Source: Hyphomicrobiales bacterium
Lineage (GTDB): Bacteria; Pseudomonadota; Alphaproteobacteria; Rhizobiales; Rhizobiaceae
Direction of reading: 5' to 3'
Assembly: GCA_900473805.1 (NCBI GenBank)
Contig: UCMS01000030.1
Span: forward strand, 1-64,000
Length of the DNA stretch: 64,000 nucleotides
The notes beneath the pieces were generated by a model. It had not been told where the DNA came from. It searched no databases and saw only the letters and a list, made by a program, of their open reading frames with translations. This document shows, piece after piece, positions 16,878-27,146 of the stretch. Within the stretch, counting starts at the first letter, position 1, and each line of letters starts with the position of its first letter. The position numbers were made by a program, and so were the translations under genes.

Positions 16878-18758
16878 TCAGCCAGTCGCGCTCAGCGGCT
16901 GGTTCTCGTCGTCATCGGACAGCAGGCTGCTCCAGGACGGAATGTGATTGTCGATGCCAATCAGGGCCTCAACGGCATGCCGGTCCATCGGGCGGGCGAA
17001 GTAATAGCCCTGGCCGGCCTTGCAATCGAGCGAGAGAAGTTGTTCCGCCTGGCTGCGCTCTTCGATACCCTCGGCGACCACCCAGATCCCGAGACCTCTT
17101 GCGATTTCCAGCAGGCCCCGGGTGATGATGGCGCCGGCATGCGCTTCCGAAAGGCGCCGCACGAAGTATTTGTCGATCTTGATGATGTCGATGGGCACGG
17201 TGAGCAGCTGTGTCAGCGAGGCGAAGCCGGTGCCGAAATCGTCGAGCGCCACCTTGATGCCGGCATCCCGCATGGCATGGATCTCGTCCGCGACGACGGT
17301 ACCCTTCTGGGAGAGGTAGACCGTCTCCGTCACCTCCGCCACGATCGTGGCCGGCGGCAGTCCATGGCGCGCAAAGGCATCGGTGATGCGCCGCGTCAGA
17401 CCGCCGCGATGGAAATCGGCAGCCGTGAGGTTAAACCCGACGCGTGCCACATGCAGGCCCATCGACCGCCAGCGGCTGCAATCGGCGGCAATTCGTTCCA
17501 GCATGCGTTCGGTGATGTCGAGCCCGACATGGGCATCCTTCATCGCCTCGAGAAACTGGGCGGCCGGAATGATCTCGCCATCGCGCGTCGTCATGCGGCA
17601 GAGGGACTCAAAGCCCATGATGCGCCCGGTCGCCAGTTCTACGACCGGTTGATAATGCGCGTCGATCCGGTCCTCGCGCAGCGCCAGGCTAACCTCCTGC
17701 ACCGAACGGAAGCGTTCGACGATCGCCGTGTCGAGCGCGCTATGATATTGCACATACTGCCCGCGTGCCCGGTCCTTGGCGTGGTAGAGCGCATAATCGG
17801 CGTTCTGCCGAACCTGATCGTGCGCTTCACCGGGCATCACCACGGCGCCGCCCAGCGTGGCGGCAGGGTAGATCAGGTGACCGTCGCAATCAGCCGGCTC
17901 CTTGATGCGAGCGATGATCTGCGCGGCGAGATCGCTCGGGCGGAGCGTGTCGATACAGGGAACGATGACGGCGAATTCGTCGCCGCCGAGGCGAAACGCC
18001 ATGCCCTCCGGCGCGGTTTCCTTGATCCGGTGTCCCGCAACCCGGATCAGATCGTCGCCAGCGGCGTGGCCAAAGGTGTCGTTGACCATCTTGAGATTGT
18101 CGAGGTCGATGAGCACAAGGCTCCAGACCTGCGGTCGCTGTGCCACACGAACCAGCATCTCATTGAAGCGGCTGCGATTGGGTAGCCCGGTCAGAGCATC
18201 CGTTTCGGCAAGGCGCCGGCGCTCTGCGATCCGCTGGTCGCGTTCGATCGCGATGGCGGAGAGATGAACACAGGCGCGCACGATGTCCTGTTCGAGGTCC
18301 GACGGCCCGCGTGCGGTGCGGTAGTAGAAAGCAAAGGTCCCGAGCACCCTGTTTCCGGCGATGATCGGCGTCGACCAGCACGCCTTCAGTCCGAGCGGCA
18401 GGGCAAGACCCTTGAAGGCCTCCCAATAGGGATGGGTTTCGATGTCGTCGACCAGCACCGGCCGTCCGGTGAAGGCGGCTGTGCCGCAGGAACCGAGGCC
18501 CGGTCCGATTTCGATGCCATCGATCGCATCGGTATATTCGAGCGGGAGCGAGGGCCCGGCAAGGTGGCGCAGGCGGAAGTCGCCATCCAGCAGCAGGACG
18601 GACGACACCACATCATGCGCCTGCGCTTCCACTTCACGACAAAGATAATCGATTGTCTCCGCCAGCGACTGTCCGGTCGCAATCTTCTCGAGAATGGTGT
18701 TTTGCAACTGCAACAGCATGGCGACCATAAGGTTTGGACTGCCGCCATTAACGCGCAT
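16878..18758 (-). CDS. GAF-GGDEF-EAL cyclic di-GMP signalling protein
   Basis: 626 aa, cytosolic. A GAF domain (about residues 15-175) is followed by a GGDEF domain (from about 185, opening DALTGLPNRSRF, with an intact LGGDEFAV) and an EAL domain (about 360-610). EAL hallmarks are present: FESLCR, FNLTAADF, EVTETV, DDFGTGFASLTQLL, KIDKYFV and AEGIE. Both catalytic sets look complete, so it may both make and break c-di-GMP depending on the GAF ligand. The start is ATG at 18758; the upstream site is weak, and an ATG ten codons later is possible. Monocistronic. Confidence 0.94.
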   Translation of the reverse strand: MRVNGGSPNLMVAMLLQLQNTILEKIATGQSLAETIDYLCREVEAQAHDVVSSVLLLDGDFRLRHLAGPSLPLEYTDAIDGIEIGPGLGSCGTAAFTGRPVLVDDIETHPYWEAFKGLALPLGLKACWSTPIIAGNRVLGTFAFYYRTARGPSDLEQDIVRACVHLSAIAIERDQRIAERRRLAETDALTGLPNRSRFNEMLVRVAQRPQVWSLVLIDLDNLKMVNDTFGHAAGDDLIRVAGHRIKETAPEGMAFRLGGDEFAVIVPCIDTLRPSDLAAQIIARIKEPADCDGHLIYPAATLGGAVVMPGEAHDQVRQNADYALYHAKDRARGQYVQYHSALDTAIVERFRSVQEVSLALREDRIDAHYQPVVELATGRIMGFESLCRMTTRDGEIIPAAQFLEAMKDAHVGLDITERMLERIAADCSRWRSMGLHVARVGFNLTAADFHRGGLTRRITDAFARHGLPPATIVAEVTETVYLSQKGTVVADEIHAMRDAGIKVALDDFGTGFASLTQLLTVPIDIIKIDKYFVRRLSEAHAGAIITRGLLEIARGLGIWVVAEGIEERSQAEQLLSLDCKAGQGYYFARPMDRHAVEALIGIDNHIPSWSSLLSDDDENQPLSATG

Positions 18759-18927
18759 AACACTTAATCGTCACTTACGAAGATACTTCAATTCTAATAC
18801 TGGTTTGCGCGGACTTAACGCGGAGCGGTAAAAATGCCCCGCTTTGAGCCACCCTGCGGTGGCCTTTCCCCTCCGTCGCGGCCAACGACACCACCTGCTG
18901 CCCAGGCGCTTGAGGCCGATCCGGGGC

Positions 18928-20298
18928 TTAGATCGTCCGGTTGTTCGAGATCGCCAGATGGGAGAAGCCGCCACCGCCCTCGATCAGTTCGCCGGTCGAG
19001 CGATCCGCCCAGCGATAGCCTAGGATCGCCCCCTCCTGAACGTCGTCGAGCACATTGCCGGTGATCACGGCGTTGCCGGACCCTTCCACAACGCTCACCC
19101 GCATGCCGACGCGTGCCTTGCGCACGATATTGCCGGAAACCGTCAGATTGCGAAGAAAGGGACCCCAACCGAGCATCATGCCGGCGGTCGCGGCGTCTTC
19201 GATGACATTGCCCGACACAATCGTATCCGCTTCCACGGAAATGCCGAAGCCGAAGCCACCGACCTCCTGGGGGTAGGGGCCCTTGTCGACGAGACGGCGG
19301 ATCACATTGCCCGATACGGTGGCAAGCCGCCCGCCTTGGTCGAAGTTCACCACACAGATGCCGTTTGCCGCCCCGTCGATCATGTTGTCGGCGATCAATG
19401 CCCCTTCGAATGCGAACTCCGCATAGATCGCGGTCTCGCCGGAGCGAAAACACTGGTTGCCGGTGATCGAGACGTTCGAAGCGGAATTGGCGCGGATGGC
19501 GGAGAAGGCGCAATCCGACACGTGGTTGCCGGCAATGATCACATTGTCGGCGCGGAAAAGGTTGATGCCGTTGCCGTTCTGCCCGGTGCCGCCCTCGGCC
19601 GCTCCGATCCGCGCCACGCGATTGCCGGAGATGACCGTGCCATCCTCGCCCTTGGTCCAGCGATGGACGAGAATGCCGCCATTGCCGCAGTCGGCGATCT
19701 CGTTGTTGCGGATCGTGAAAGCCTCGCCCTCGATTGCCCAGATCGCGGCAAGGGCGGCTCCGCTCACAAGACAGTTTTCGATCCGCCCGCCGCATTGCGC
19801 GAGATGCAGCCCGTATTTGCGGCTGCCGGTCACCGCGCAATCCTCGATCACCACCGAGCCGACATTTCGAAACGCCAAAAGGCCTTCGGTGTAATCGGCA
19901 AGCCAGCGATTGGTGCCATCGAAGGTGATGCCGGAAAGGCTCACATGTTTGACGTCCTGTGCCGCAATGAGGTGCCCGTCGCCGCGATACGTGAGCCGCG
20001 TCAGGCCCGGAACCCCGGAGAGTCGCGTTCCCTCCCGCAGTTCCAGGTTCGAGACCTCATAGGTCCCCGCGGGCAGGAACACCGGTTGCCCCGCCTTCGC
20101 CGCCTTGTCGATCAAGGCCTGAAGCTTACGGCTCTGATCGTCCTCGGCGCCGGGAAGGATGCCGGCCTCCGCCGCATCGAAACCGCCTCTCAGTTCGGCC
20201 ATAGCAAGCGTCTGGGCCTGTACCCCACGAAAAACGACGGGCGCCCCGGAAAGCAGGACACCGCTCAGACCTGCCAATATTTTACGCCGTGTCGGCAT
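18928..20298 (-). CDS. Tat-exported right-handed beta-helix protein (TIGR03808 family)
   Basis: 456 aa, the length typical of TIGR03808 (twin-arginine-translocated repeat protein). The N-terminus has the Tat signature TRRKILAGLSG followed by a hydrophobic stretch and VQAQ, so export by Tat to the periplasm is predicted. The body is a parallel beta helix with repeated xISGN-x-I turns such as VSITGNQCFRSG, VSGNVIRRL and LTVSGNIVRKA. Function is unknown; polysaccharide binding or lyase activity is possible. The start at ATG 20298 is preferred over the longer frame because AAAGGGA lies before it and the Tat motif follows at once. Monocistronic. Confidence 0.9.
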   Translation of the reverse strand: MPTRRKILAGLSGVLLSGAPVVFRGVQAQTLAMAELRGGFDAAEAGILPGAEDDQSRKLQALIDKAAKAGQPVFLPAGTYEVSNLELREGTRLSGVPGLTRLTYRGDGHLIAAQDVKHVSLSGITFDGTNRWLADYTEGLLAFRNVGSVVIEDCAVTGSRKYGLHLAQCGGRIENCLVSGAALAAIWAIEGEAFTIRNNEIADCGNGGILVHRWTKGEDGTVISGNRVARIGAAEGGTGQNGNGINLFRADNVIIAGNHVSDCAFSAIRANSASNVSITGNQCFRSGETAIYAEFAFEGALIADNMIDGAANGICVVNFDQGGRLATVSGNVIRRLVDKGPYPQEVGGFGFGISVEADTIVSGNVIEDAATAGMMLGWGPFLRNLTVSGNIVRKARVGMRVSVVEGSGNAVITGNVLDDVQEGAILGYRWADRSTGELIEGGGGFSHLAISNNRTI

Positions 20299-20587
20299 GC
20301 ATATCCCTTTGCCCCGGGGCGAAGGATTTTCCGCGGGCCGGGAAACTCTGATGAAAAGCCGGTCGCCCAGCAAGCAGAGGCTTAAAACAGTGTTAACAGC
20401 TGCGGGGTCTGCGGCGTCGCCGCGTTGGCAGGCACTGCCCATCTTCGCCCATCGTCTAATGCCGAAGCCCCGGCGATTTGCGCCAGATCAAGGAATTCGC
20501 TGGCCGGGCGGCTATTCTCATCCTCGAAGGACGCCGGACAGCCAAGCCTGCACCGGAGCGTCCGGAGACATCTCGGAGGGTCGGATC

Positions 20588-20791
20588 ATGCTACGTCTTG
20601 CTGCTGTTCTTTACATCCTGGTCGCCAGCGCGACGGGTGGCGCGGCGGTCATCGCGGTTCTGACACTCGACATGCGTCACGGCTGGCAGATCGCGGCGGC
20701 CTTTGCTGCGGGTCTCGTTATCGCGGTCCCGATCGCGGCGGTGCTTGCGCGCCGCATCTACAATGCCCTTCAGGGGCCAAAGGCGGTCTGA
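20588..20791 (+). CDS. small two-helix membrane protein
   Basis: 67 aa with two hydrophobic stretches (about residues 5-27 and 34-54) and an Arg-rich turn before the C-terminus. Similar short rhizobial proteins are often labelled CTP synthetase, a transferred mis-annotation: the length and membrane nature rule out that enzyme. The start is ATG at 20588 with GGAGGGTCGG just upstream. It is divergent from the TIGR03808 beta-helix gene with about 290 bases between. Function unknown. Confidence 0.8.
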   Translation: MLRLAAVLYILVASATGGAAVIAVLTLDMRHGWQIAAAFAAGLVIAVPIAAVLARRIYNALQGPKAV

Positions 20792-21070
20792 CCGGCTTCT
20801 CTTCGGCGCGGGGTGCAAGACCGTTCCTGTCCTGGCGGAACGGGATCGGCGGTGGAAACCAGCCCCGTGACGACCGGCCGGCATTTTCTCGGGGGAGGAG
20901 ATGCCGGCCGGGTCGTTTTTGTCAGGACCATACCGAGGTCGCAGTGCTCGACCATTGTTTCGTGCGCGCCGTCGCCCGCTCTGCGGGAGCCGCGCACCCT
21001 TGCAGCCGGAGACGCTTAAGCATGTCCCGCCGAAGCATGCTCGCGTCTGGCCGGACAATGCGGAGACCTC

Positions 21071-21613
21071 CTAAGCCTCGTCCCGTTCGAACCTGTCGTA
21101 TTGCGCCTCGAGCCCTTCGGTGAACCGGAGGTAGAGCCGGGCGAAGCTGTCGATCTCGTCAGCGGTCCAGCCTGCGGTCGCCTCAAGGATCATCTCGCGT
21201 TTGATCGCCTCGATCTGGTCCAGCACGCCGCGGCCCGCATCGGTGATCCTCACCAGGCTGCGGCGTCCGTCCTGCTGCGAGGCCGCCCGTTCGAGCAGGC
21301 CCTGGCGCACGAGATCCGCGACGATGCGGCTGCCGCGCGATGGGTCGATCCGCATCTGCTCGGCAATCGCCCCCACGGTCGCCTCTTCCTGGCTGCCGAT
21401 CCGCTTGATCACCCCGATTGCGTCGATATCGGAGAGTTCCAGGCCGGTCCCCATGCGCTTCAGCGCCATGCGGCCGATGAAGCGTCGGCCGATCAGGAGC
21501 CGCATCCGCGTCATCGCCTGGCCGACAAGACCGAGCGCGCTCCGGGACGAGGCCGCCAGGGGTGCCTGGATTGGGTTTTCGCCGGTGGAAGGTGAGGGAC
21601 GTGTGTTCTGCAT
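21071..21613 (-). CDS. MarR-family transcriptional regulator
   Basis: 180 aa. A winged-helix core with VGAIAEQMRIDPSRGSRIVADLVRQGLLERAASQQDGRRS shows the HTH and wing of MarR proteins. The N-terminal 30 residues and the C-terminal helices complete the dimer fold. It lies divergent from a DHA2-type drug exporter, with about 120 bases and an operator candidate between, so it most likely represses that pump and itself, releasing DNA on binding a drug or phenolic. Confidence 0.92.
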   Translation of the reverse strand: MQNTRPSPSTGENPIQAPLAASSRSALGLVGQAMTRMRLLIGRRFIGRMALKRMGTGLELSDIDAIGVIKRIGSQEEATVGAIAEQMRIDPSRGSRIVADLVRQGLLERAASQQDGRRSLVRITDAGRGVLDQIEAIKREMILEATAGWTADEIDSFARLYLRFTEGLEAQYDRFERDEA

Positions 21614-21664
21614 GGCCCCATATTAGCAGCTTCGGCCCCGGGGACAAGCAAAATCCATGCTTTC

Positions 21665-21678
21665 AGCAAATATATGCT
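21665..21678. promoter_or_regulatory. candidate MarR operator
   Basis: AGCAAATATATGCT is a 14-base imperfect palindrome (AGCAnATATnTGCT) between the divergent MarR and MFS genes, in the only AT-rich part of the gap. It is a natural site for MarR. Confidence 0.5.
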
Positions 21679-21733
21679 ATTGACATATAAATGCGGAAGG
21701 CACATTTTGCCGGCAGACAGGAGCCCCCGATCC

Positions 21734-23329
21734 ATGGACAACCGCACCAATCCCCCATCCGCCGCCCCGCTTGCCGGCCCACACCCCCGGCTCGAGCCGC
21801 ATCCCGCTACCGTCACACCCACATCGGCCACCGCCGGGGAGGGGCCGCTGGTCACCGATCCCCGGCTCCGCCTTTTCGTCTACCTGCTCCTGATGTCGGC
21901 CATGTTCATGGCAACCCTCGACAACCAGATCGTCTCCACGGCGCTGCCCACCATCGTCGGCGAATTCGGAGATCTCGAACGCTTCGGCTGGGTCGGTTCC
22001 GCCTATCTGCTGACGACCAGTGCCGTCATGCCGCTCTACGGCAAGCTGGGCGATCTCTTCGGCCGCAAATACGTCATCATGGCCGCCATCGCCATCTTCA
22101 CCCTCGGTTCCCTGGTCTGCGGCCTCGCCGTCTCGATGAACACGCTGATCGCCGCCCGTGTGCTGCAGGCGCTGGGCGGTGGCGGCATCATGGTCTCGAT
22201 CTTCTCGATCAATGCCGATCTCTTCGAGCCACGCGAACGCGCCCGCTACCAGAGTTATGCCAGCCTCGTCTTGATGATCTCAGGCGCCATCGGCCCGGTT
22301 CTTGGCGGCACGCTGTCGGATCTCTTCGGCTGGCGCTCGATCTTTCTCGTCAATCTGCCCATCGGCATCGCCGTCCTGATCGGTCTCGCGGTCCTGTTGC
22401 CCTATCGCAAGCCGCATCGGAAGCCCAAGATCGACTATGCCGGTGCCATCCTGCTTGCCGGTGCCGTCGCCTCGGTCGTCTTCTGGGCCGATACCCCGCA
22501 GATCTTCGGCTCGCTCATCGCCCCGCAAAGCCTCGGCGTGATCGCCTTCGGTGCACTCTGCGCCATTGGCTGGGTGCTGGTCGAACGCCGCGCGCCGGAG
22601 CCGGTCGTGCCGCTGTCGCTCTTTTCCAAGCCGACGATCAACCTGCTGCTGATCATCTCCCTCGTCTCGGGCGCGATTGGCATCGGCTCCGTCAATTACA
22701 TCGCGCTCTTCCTGCAGACCACGACTGGCCTGTCGCCGTCCATGGCCGGTCTGCTCTTCATCGCCACGACCGGCGGCATCGCCGTGGGCTCGCTGGCGTC
22801 CGGTCGCCTGATTGCGAAATCCGGCCGCTACAAGCCGTTCAGCATTGCCTCGACCGCTCTCGGCGTGGTGAGCCTTGGCATGTTCTCGTTTATCCATGCA
22901 GGAACCCCCGTGATCCTGATTGGTCTGGTCATGCTGCTGCAGGGCATCGGCGTCGGCATTGGCCAGCAGGTCCCCGTCATCGGCGTGCAGAATGCTGCCT
23001 CCAAATCCGATGTCGGGGCCGCGACCGGCACGGTGACGCTCAGCCGCATGGGAGGTGCTGCCATCGCGATTTCGATCTACGGCGCGATCATCGGCACAAG
23101 CCTGTCCAATGTCGCGATCCAACTGCCGGATGGACAGGACTTCCGCAACCTGACGCCGGAAATCCTGTCGACCCTGCCGGACGCCACGCGCGCGCTCGTC
23201 GCCAATGCCTATTCCGACGCCTTCGTGCCGCTCTTCCTCGCCGCCTCCGGCATGATGGTCATCGGATTGATCGCAGCACTGCTCCTGCCGAATGTCCGCC
23301 TGCCGACGGCGGGAGAGAAAAAGGCCTGA
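21734..23329 (+). CDS. MFS drug exporter, DHA2 (14-helix) family
   Basis: 531 aa inner-membrane proton-driven multidrug efflux pump. Fourteen hydrophobic helices are visible. Motifs: LDNQIVSTALPTIVGEF (helix 1), GKLGDLFGRKYVIM (motif A), IFSINADLFEPRERARYQS and MISGAIGPVLGGTLSDLFGWR (motif C). It resembles EmrB/QacA-type transporters. The start is ATG at 21734 behind AGGAG; an in-frame start at 21674 lacks a site. It is controlled by the divergent MarR gene. It ends just before a strong bidirectional terminator. Substrate unknown. Confidence 0.93.
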   Translation: MDNRTNPPSAAPLAGPHPRLEPHPATVTPTSATAGEGPLVTDPRLRLFVYLLLMSAMFMATLDNQIVSTALPTIVGEFGDLERFGWVGSAYLLTTSAVMPLYGKLGDLFGRKYVIMAAIAIFTLGSLVCGLAVSMNTLIAARVLQALGGGGIMVSIFSINADLFEPRERARYQSYASLVLMISGAIGPVLGGTLSDLFGWRSIFLVNLPIGIAVLIGLAVLLPYRKPHRKPKIDYAGAILLAGAVASVVFWADTPQIFGSLIAPQSLGVIAFGALCAIGWVLVERRAPEPVVPLSLFSKPTINLLLIISLVSGAIGIGSVNYIALFLQTTTGLSPSMAGLLFIATTGGIAVGSLASGRLIAKSGRYKPFSIASTALGVVSLGMFSFIHAGTPVILIGLVMLLQGIGVGIGQQVPVIGVQNAASKSDVGAATGTVTLSRMGGAAIAISIYGAIIGTSLSNVAIQLPDGQDFRNLTPEILSTLPDATRALVANAYSDAFVPLFLAASGMMVIGLIAALLLPNVRLPTAGEKKA

Positions 23330-23350
23330 CGTTCAGGAAGCGCCCAACGC

Positions 23351-23386
23351 AAAAGGCCCCCGCTCGGTCACGAGCGGGGGCCTTTT
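23351..23386. terminator. bidirectional terminator between MFS and chemotaxis receptor genes
   Basis: AAAAGGCCCCCGCTCG (23351-23366) is complementary to 23371-23386 over 16 bp with a GTCA loop. A-tract and T-tract flank both ends, so it can stop both the plus-strand MFS and the minus-strand receptor. Confidence 0.93.
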
Positions 23387-23410
23387 GCCATGGGGGTGGA
23401 TGACCAAGCG

Positions 23411-25636
23411 TTAGGCTGCGCGGCGGCTCGCAGCCATGCCGGCCTTGTGAACCTTGAAGCGCGAGATCAGCGCCTTCAGATGCGCCGTCTCGTCGGCCAG
23501 ACGGTTGGTGCTGGCCGCAGCCTCTTCCACCATCGCGGCGTTCTGCTGGGTCATCTGGTCCATCTGGTTCACCGCCGTGCTGATTTCATGCAACCCGGTC
23601 GACTGTTCCTGGGCCGCGGTCGCAATCGAAGTGACCTGGCCGGCAATGCCGATGACCCGCGTCTGGATCTCGCGCAGCGCGTCGCCCGTCGTGGTGACGA
23701 GGCGAACGCCGGTCTGCACTTCTTCGCCAGACTTGTTGATCAGCGCCTTGATGTCCTTGGCCGCCGTTGCAGACCGCTGGGCAAGTTCACGCACTTCCTG
23801 GGCAACGACCGCAAAACCCTTGCCGGCTTCACCGGCACGTGCCGCTTCGACACCGGCGTTGAGCGCCAGAAGGTTGGTCTGGAAGGCGATCTCGTCGATC
23901 ACGTTGATGATCTGCGTGATCTCGTTCGAGGCCTGTTCGATCCGGGCCATGGCGGCGGTTGCATCTTCCACAACGCCCGAGGAGCGCTCGGCGAACTGGC
24001 GGGCATCGGCCACCATGCGGCTCGATTCCTGCGCCCGTTCGGTCGAAGTCTTCACGGCAACCGTGATTTCTTCCAGCGCCGAGGAGGTTTCCTCCAGCGA
24101 GGCGGCCTGCGTTTCGGTGCGCTTGGAGAGATCGTTCGAGGCATCGCGGATTTCGTCCGCCCCGCCGTTGATCGCATCCGACGACTGGCGAACCTCTTCC
24201 ATCAGGCGGCGCAGCGTGGCCATGGTTTCGTTCACATTGCTCTGCAGCTCGGCGAACACGCCCTGATACTGGCCTTCCATGCTTTCGGTGAGGTCGCCCT
24301 GCGACAGGGCATTGATCACCCGGCCGGTCTCGGCGATGCCCGTGTCGACCGACTCCACCAGCGTGTTGACGTTGGTGGCGAAGGCGTCGAGATCCGGATT
24401 GTCGTAACGCTTGGTGATCCGGCGCGAGAAGTCGCCCGCGACGGCGGCATTGACCACGGTCGCGATGTTCGACTGCAGGTCGGCATTCTTTTCCTGCAGC
24501 GCCGCTTCCTGGGCTGCCAGCTGGCGGATCTTGATCGCATTCTGCTTGAAGATGTCGACAGCCTTTGCCATCAGGCCGATTTCGCTCCGGTGATCGAGGC
24601 CGGGGATCTCGGTATCCAGCTTGTTGTCAGCAAGCGCGCCCATGGCATTGGTGATCGCGCCGATCGGTCCGGTAATGCCGCGAGCGATGACGAAGGCGAT
24701 GGTGCTGGCAAGGATCAGACCCAGAGCGCCGAGCACGATCCCGGTCGTCACGCCATTTTCCATGGTGGCCTGGATTTCCGGACCGAGCGTATCCTGGGTC
24801 TTCTTGAACTCGGCCTTCATCTGCTCGAGGGCCGTGGAAAGGCTCTCGCCGGTGGGATTCATCGTGTTGTCGATAAGATCGTTGCGGCTGGCAATGACAT
24901 CATCGATCTTGTCCAGAGCGCCATAATAGGTGTCAAACTTCGCGATCAGAGCGTTGATTGCATTACGGTCCGCGTCGGACTTCACCGAGGAGGCAGCGTG
25001 GTCCAGGGCGGCTTCTGCGGCCTTCGACGTTTTCAGCGCTTCATCGTGGATCGCCGGGTCGTTTTTCAGCAGATACTTGTTGGTCCCCAGCCGCATGGTC
25101 GCGACGGCGTATCGTGCATCCGCCACGATGTCTGCGGTTGCTAAATCGCCACTCTTTTCGAGCGCTGCACCAACCTCACCCAGCTTGTCGGCCATTTCCG
25201 GCCCGATCACGTTGAGTGTGTCGTCGACGAGGCTGTCACGCTGAGCCTGAAGGTCGACGACCTGCCCGAAGGCTGTTCTGTAGGTGTCGACCAGCGGCAG
25301 AAGTGCCGCTACGGAGGTTTTCATAGCCGGATCGGTTGACAGCGCTGACAAGGCGTCGACGGAAGCTTTCGTCGTGTCGAGATCCGACGACACTTCCTTT
25401 GCCAGTTCGGCAGAAGGAGCCGCGCGATACTTGCGAAAGGAGAGGCGTGCTTCCAGCATCGCGGATTGAACGGTGCTTGCGCCGTTCGTCAGCTTCGCCG
25501 CGCCCCGGTAGTCACCGAACATCGCCTTGTTGGTCATGTTGGCATAGATCCCGCTTCCTGCCACAACGCAGAGCACCGAAAGGACCACACCAAATCCGCC
25601 AAATATCTTATGGCCAATTTTCACATTATTGAGCAT
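23411..25636 (-). CDS. methyl-accepting chemotaxis receptor (four-helix-bundle sensor)
   Basis: 741 aa. TM1 at about residues 8-30 is followed by a periplasmic helical sensor region of about 260 residues, TM2 (about 300-320, [19 protein letters not shown]), a HAMP, a second HAMP-like linker, and the signalling domain. The hairpin tip has [21 protein letters not shown]. The methylation helices flank it. The C-terminus [12 protein letters not shown] has no NWETF-type receptor-recruitment pentapeptide. The ligand is unknown. The start is ATG at 25636 (a TTG two codons earlier is the alternative). Monocistronic. Confidence 0.93.
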   Translation of the reverse strand: MLNNVKIGHKIFGGFGVVLSVLCVVAGSGIYANMTNKAMFGDYRGAAKLTNGASTVQSAMLEARLSFRKYRAAPSAELAKEVSSDLDTTKASVDALSALSTDPAMKTSVAALLPLVDTYRTAFGQVVDLQAQRDSLVDDTLNVIGPEMADKLGEVGAALEKSGDLATADIVADARYAVATMRLGTNKYLLKNDPAIHDEALKTSKAAEAALDHAASSVKSDADRNAINALIAKFDTYYGALDKIDDVIASRNDLIDNTMNPTGESLSTALEQMKAEFKKTQDTLGPEIQATMENGVTTGIVLGALGLILASTIAFVIARGITGPIGAITNAMGALADNKLDTEIPGLDHRSEIGLMAKAVDIFKQNAIKIRQLAAQEAALQEKNADLQSNIATVVNAAVAGDFSRRITKRYDNPDLDAFATNVNTLVESVDTGIAETGRVINALSQGDLTESMEGQYQGVFAELQSNVNETMATLRRLMEEVRQSSDAINGGADEIRDASNDLSKRTETQAASLEETSSALEEITVAVKTSTERAQESSRMVADARQFAERSSGVVEDATAAMARIEQASNEITQIINVIDEIAFQTNLLALNAGVEAARAGEAGKGFAVVAQEVRELAQRSATAAKDIKALINKSGEEVQTGVRLVTTTGDALREIQTRVIGIAGQVTSIATAAQEQSTGLHEISTAVNQMDQMTQQNAAMVEEAAASTNRLADETAHLKALISRFKVHKAGMAASRRAA

Positions 25637-25790
25637 CGTCAAACGTACCCCCAGGTTGAGTCGATGCTAAAATTTCATATTTCACGGCTAAGATTTGCTT
25701 AAAATTTGAAGGTTTGACGCCGGAAAAGCTGGATCTTTTTTGGGTCTCAGCCGGTTTTGTCTACCTATGGGCGAACTCGACTGCGAAAAA

Positions 25791-27146
25791 TCACACTGCG
25801 AAAACTGGTAGTCGCAGGCATACAATGGTGCCGCGCCCGGAGCGCGAATGTGGATCGTCGATCGTCACAGAGCCTCCATGCGCCTCCACCAGCGTTCGCA
25901 CGATCGAAAGGCCGAGCCCCGCTCCTCCCGTCTGCCGTGCACGGGACGGTTCCCCCCGGGCGAAGGGTTCCATCAGTTCGAGACTTCGACCGGGCTCCAT
26001 GCCGGGTCCCTCGTCGGTAACCGCGATCACCGCCCACGTGCCGTCCACAGACAGGCCGACCTCTGCGCGCTCGCCGTATTTCACCGCATTGTCGACGAGA
26101 TTGCCGACCATTCGCCGCAGCGCCAGCCGGTCCGCGAGCACCGTCACTTCGCCAGACGGCAGAGAAAGAAGCGTAACCGGCAATCCGCTGCGCTGCATGT
26201 CGCCCACGTCGCCCTTCAGGAACTCCACAAGGTCGATCAGTTCCTCGTCGAGGCTTCCCTGCGCACTGCGCGCGCTGAGCAGCGCGTCATCGAGCAGCCG
26301 TATCATGTCCTCGATGTCGCGGATGGCCCTTTCCCGATCGCGCGCCTCGGGGATCGCCTCGACCCGCAGCCGAAGCCGCGTCGCAAAGGAGCGGACGTCG
26401 TGCTGCACGCCGGAAATGAGAGCAAGCCGCGTCTTCATCAGAGCCTGCAGCCGATCCTGTAGCCGCCCGAAGGCCAGGATCAGCCGGCGCACATCCGGGT
26501 TGCGGCCTGCCGTCGGAGGAAGCGGGACGGGTGGCCCGCCCGGATCCATGCGGTCCGCTGCCCTGGCCAGCGTGACCAGCGGCCGGATCTCCCTTTGCAC
26601 GAGAACCAGCACCACCAGCGCCAGCACGGTGCCGAGAAGGCCCGCGCCCAGCCCGACGGGCAGTCCGTAGAGCGTCAGTCCCGGCGGCATCCGCCCCTCC
26701 GCCGTCAGGATCGTGCCGTCGGCGAGCCGAATATCGAAGGAAAGCGGCAGAGGATCGCGTCGGAAGACCTTCAGAAGCCGCGGCCGGTTGTCTGGCAGGT
26801 CGGCGATGCGGATTGAGACAAGGTCCGGCCCCAAGGCTTGGCGATAGGCGGCGAGGTCGGCGCGTGCGGTCACGTCGCGGCCTTCGCCCGCCGGTGCATC
26901 CGTCTGCGCGGCCGGGTGCAGCGAGAGTGCCAGTTGCGGTCCTCCGGCGGCGGCCAGCACCATGTCACGCGCGGAAGGCTCTGCCCGTGACAGCAGCGTC
27001 ACCAGCGCCGCAAGTCGCTCCGGCGTCGGGTTCGGGCTGCTCTCCGCATTGCCGCGATAGGAAATGGCGAGCACGACCAGCCAGAGGACGAGAAGCGCGC
27101 TGACGCCGATCGCGACCAATCGGGCGGAAAGGCCAAGCCGTTCCAT
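25791..27146 (-). CDS. sensor histidine kinase, EnvZ-like
   Basis: 451 aa. TM1 (about 8-29), a periplasmic domain of about 130 residues with no named fold, TM2 (about 163-184), HAMP, then the kinase core. The phospho-acceptor is His249 in SGVQHDVRSFATRLRLRVE. The catalytic domain has NLVDNAVKYG (N box), DEGPGM (G1) and GGAGLGLSIV (G2). It is the second gene of a two-gene operon: its start codon shares one base with the regulator's stop (TGATG). It probably phosphorylates the partner regulator at Asp56. Stimulus unknown. Confidence 0.93.
   Translation of the reverse strand: MERLGLSARLVAIGVSALLVLWLVVLAISYRGNAESSPNPTPERLAALVTLLSRAEPSARDMVLAAAGGPQLALSLHPAAQTDAPAGEGRDVTARADLAAYRQALGPDLVSIRIADLPDNRPRLLKVFRRDPLPLSFDIRLADGTILTAEGRMPPGLTLYGLPVGLGAGLLGTVLALVVLVLVQREIRPLVTLARAADRMDPGGPPVPLPPTAGRNPDVRRLILAFGRLQDRLQALMKTRLALISGVQHDVRSFATRLRLRVEAIPEARDRERAIRDIEDMIRLLDDALLSARSAQGSLDEELIDLVEFLKGDVGDMQRSGLPVTLLSLPSGEVTVLADRLALRRMVGNLVDNAVKYGERAEVGLSVDGTWAVIAVTDEGPGMEPGRSLELMEPFARGEPSRARQTGGAGLGLSIVRTLVEAHGGSVTIDDPHSRSGRGTIVCLRLPVFAV

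Noticed and set aside
20588..20791. CTP synthetase label for the 67-residue membrane protein
   Set aside because: Two membrane helices and 67 residues cannot be CTP synthetase; the label seems a database transfer error.
22280..23122. 280-codon minus frame opposite the DHA2 exporter
   Set aside because: It mirrors the exporter in a GC-rich frame; the residues are Asp/Gly/Gln biased and without motif.
23805..23839. Near-identical 35-base stretch shared with the second receptor (61776-61810)
   Set aside because: It encodes the invariant tip of chemotaxis receptors; protein conservation with similar codon use explains it, not recombination.
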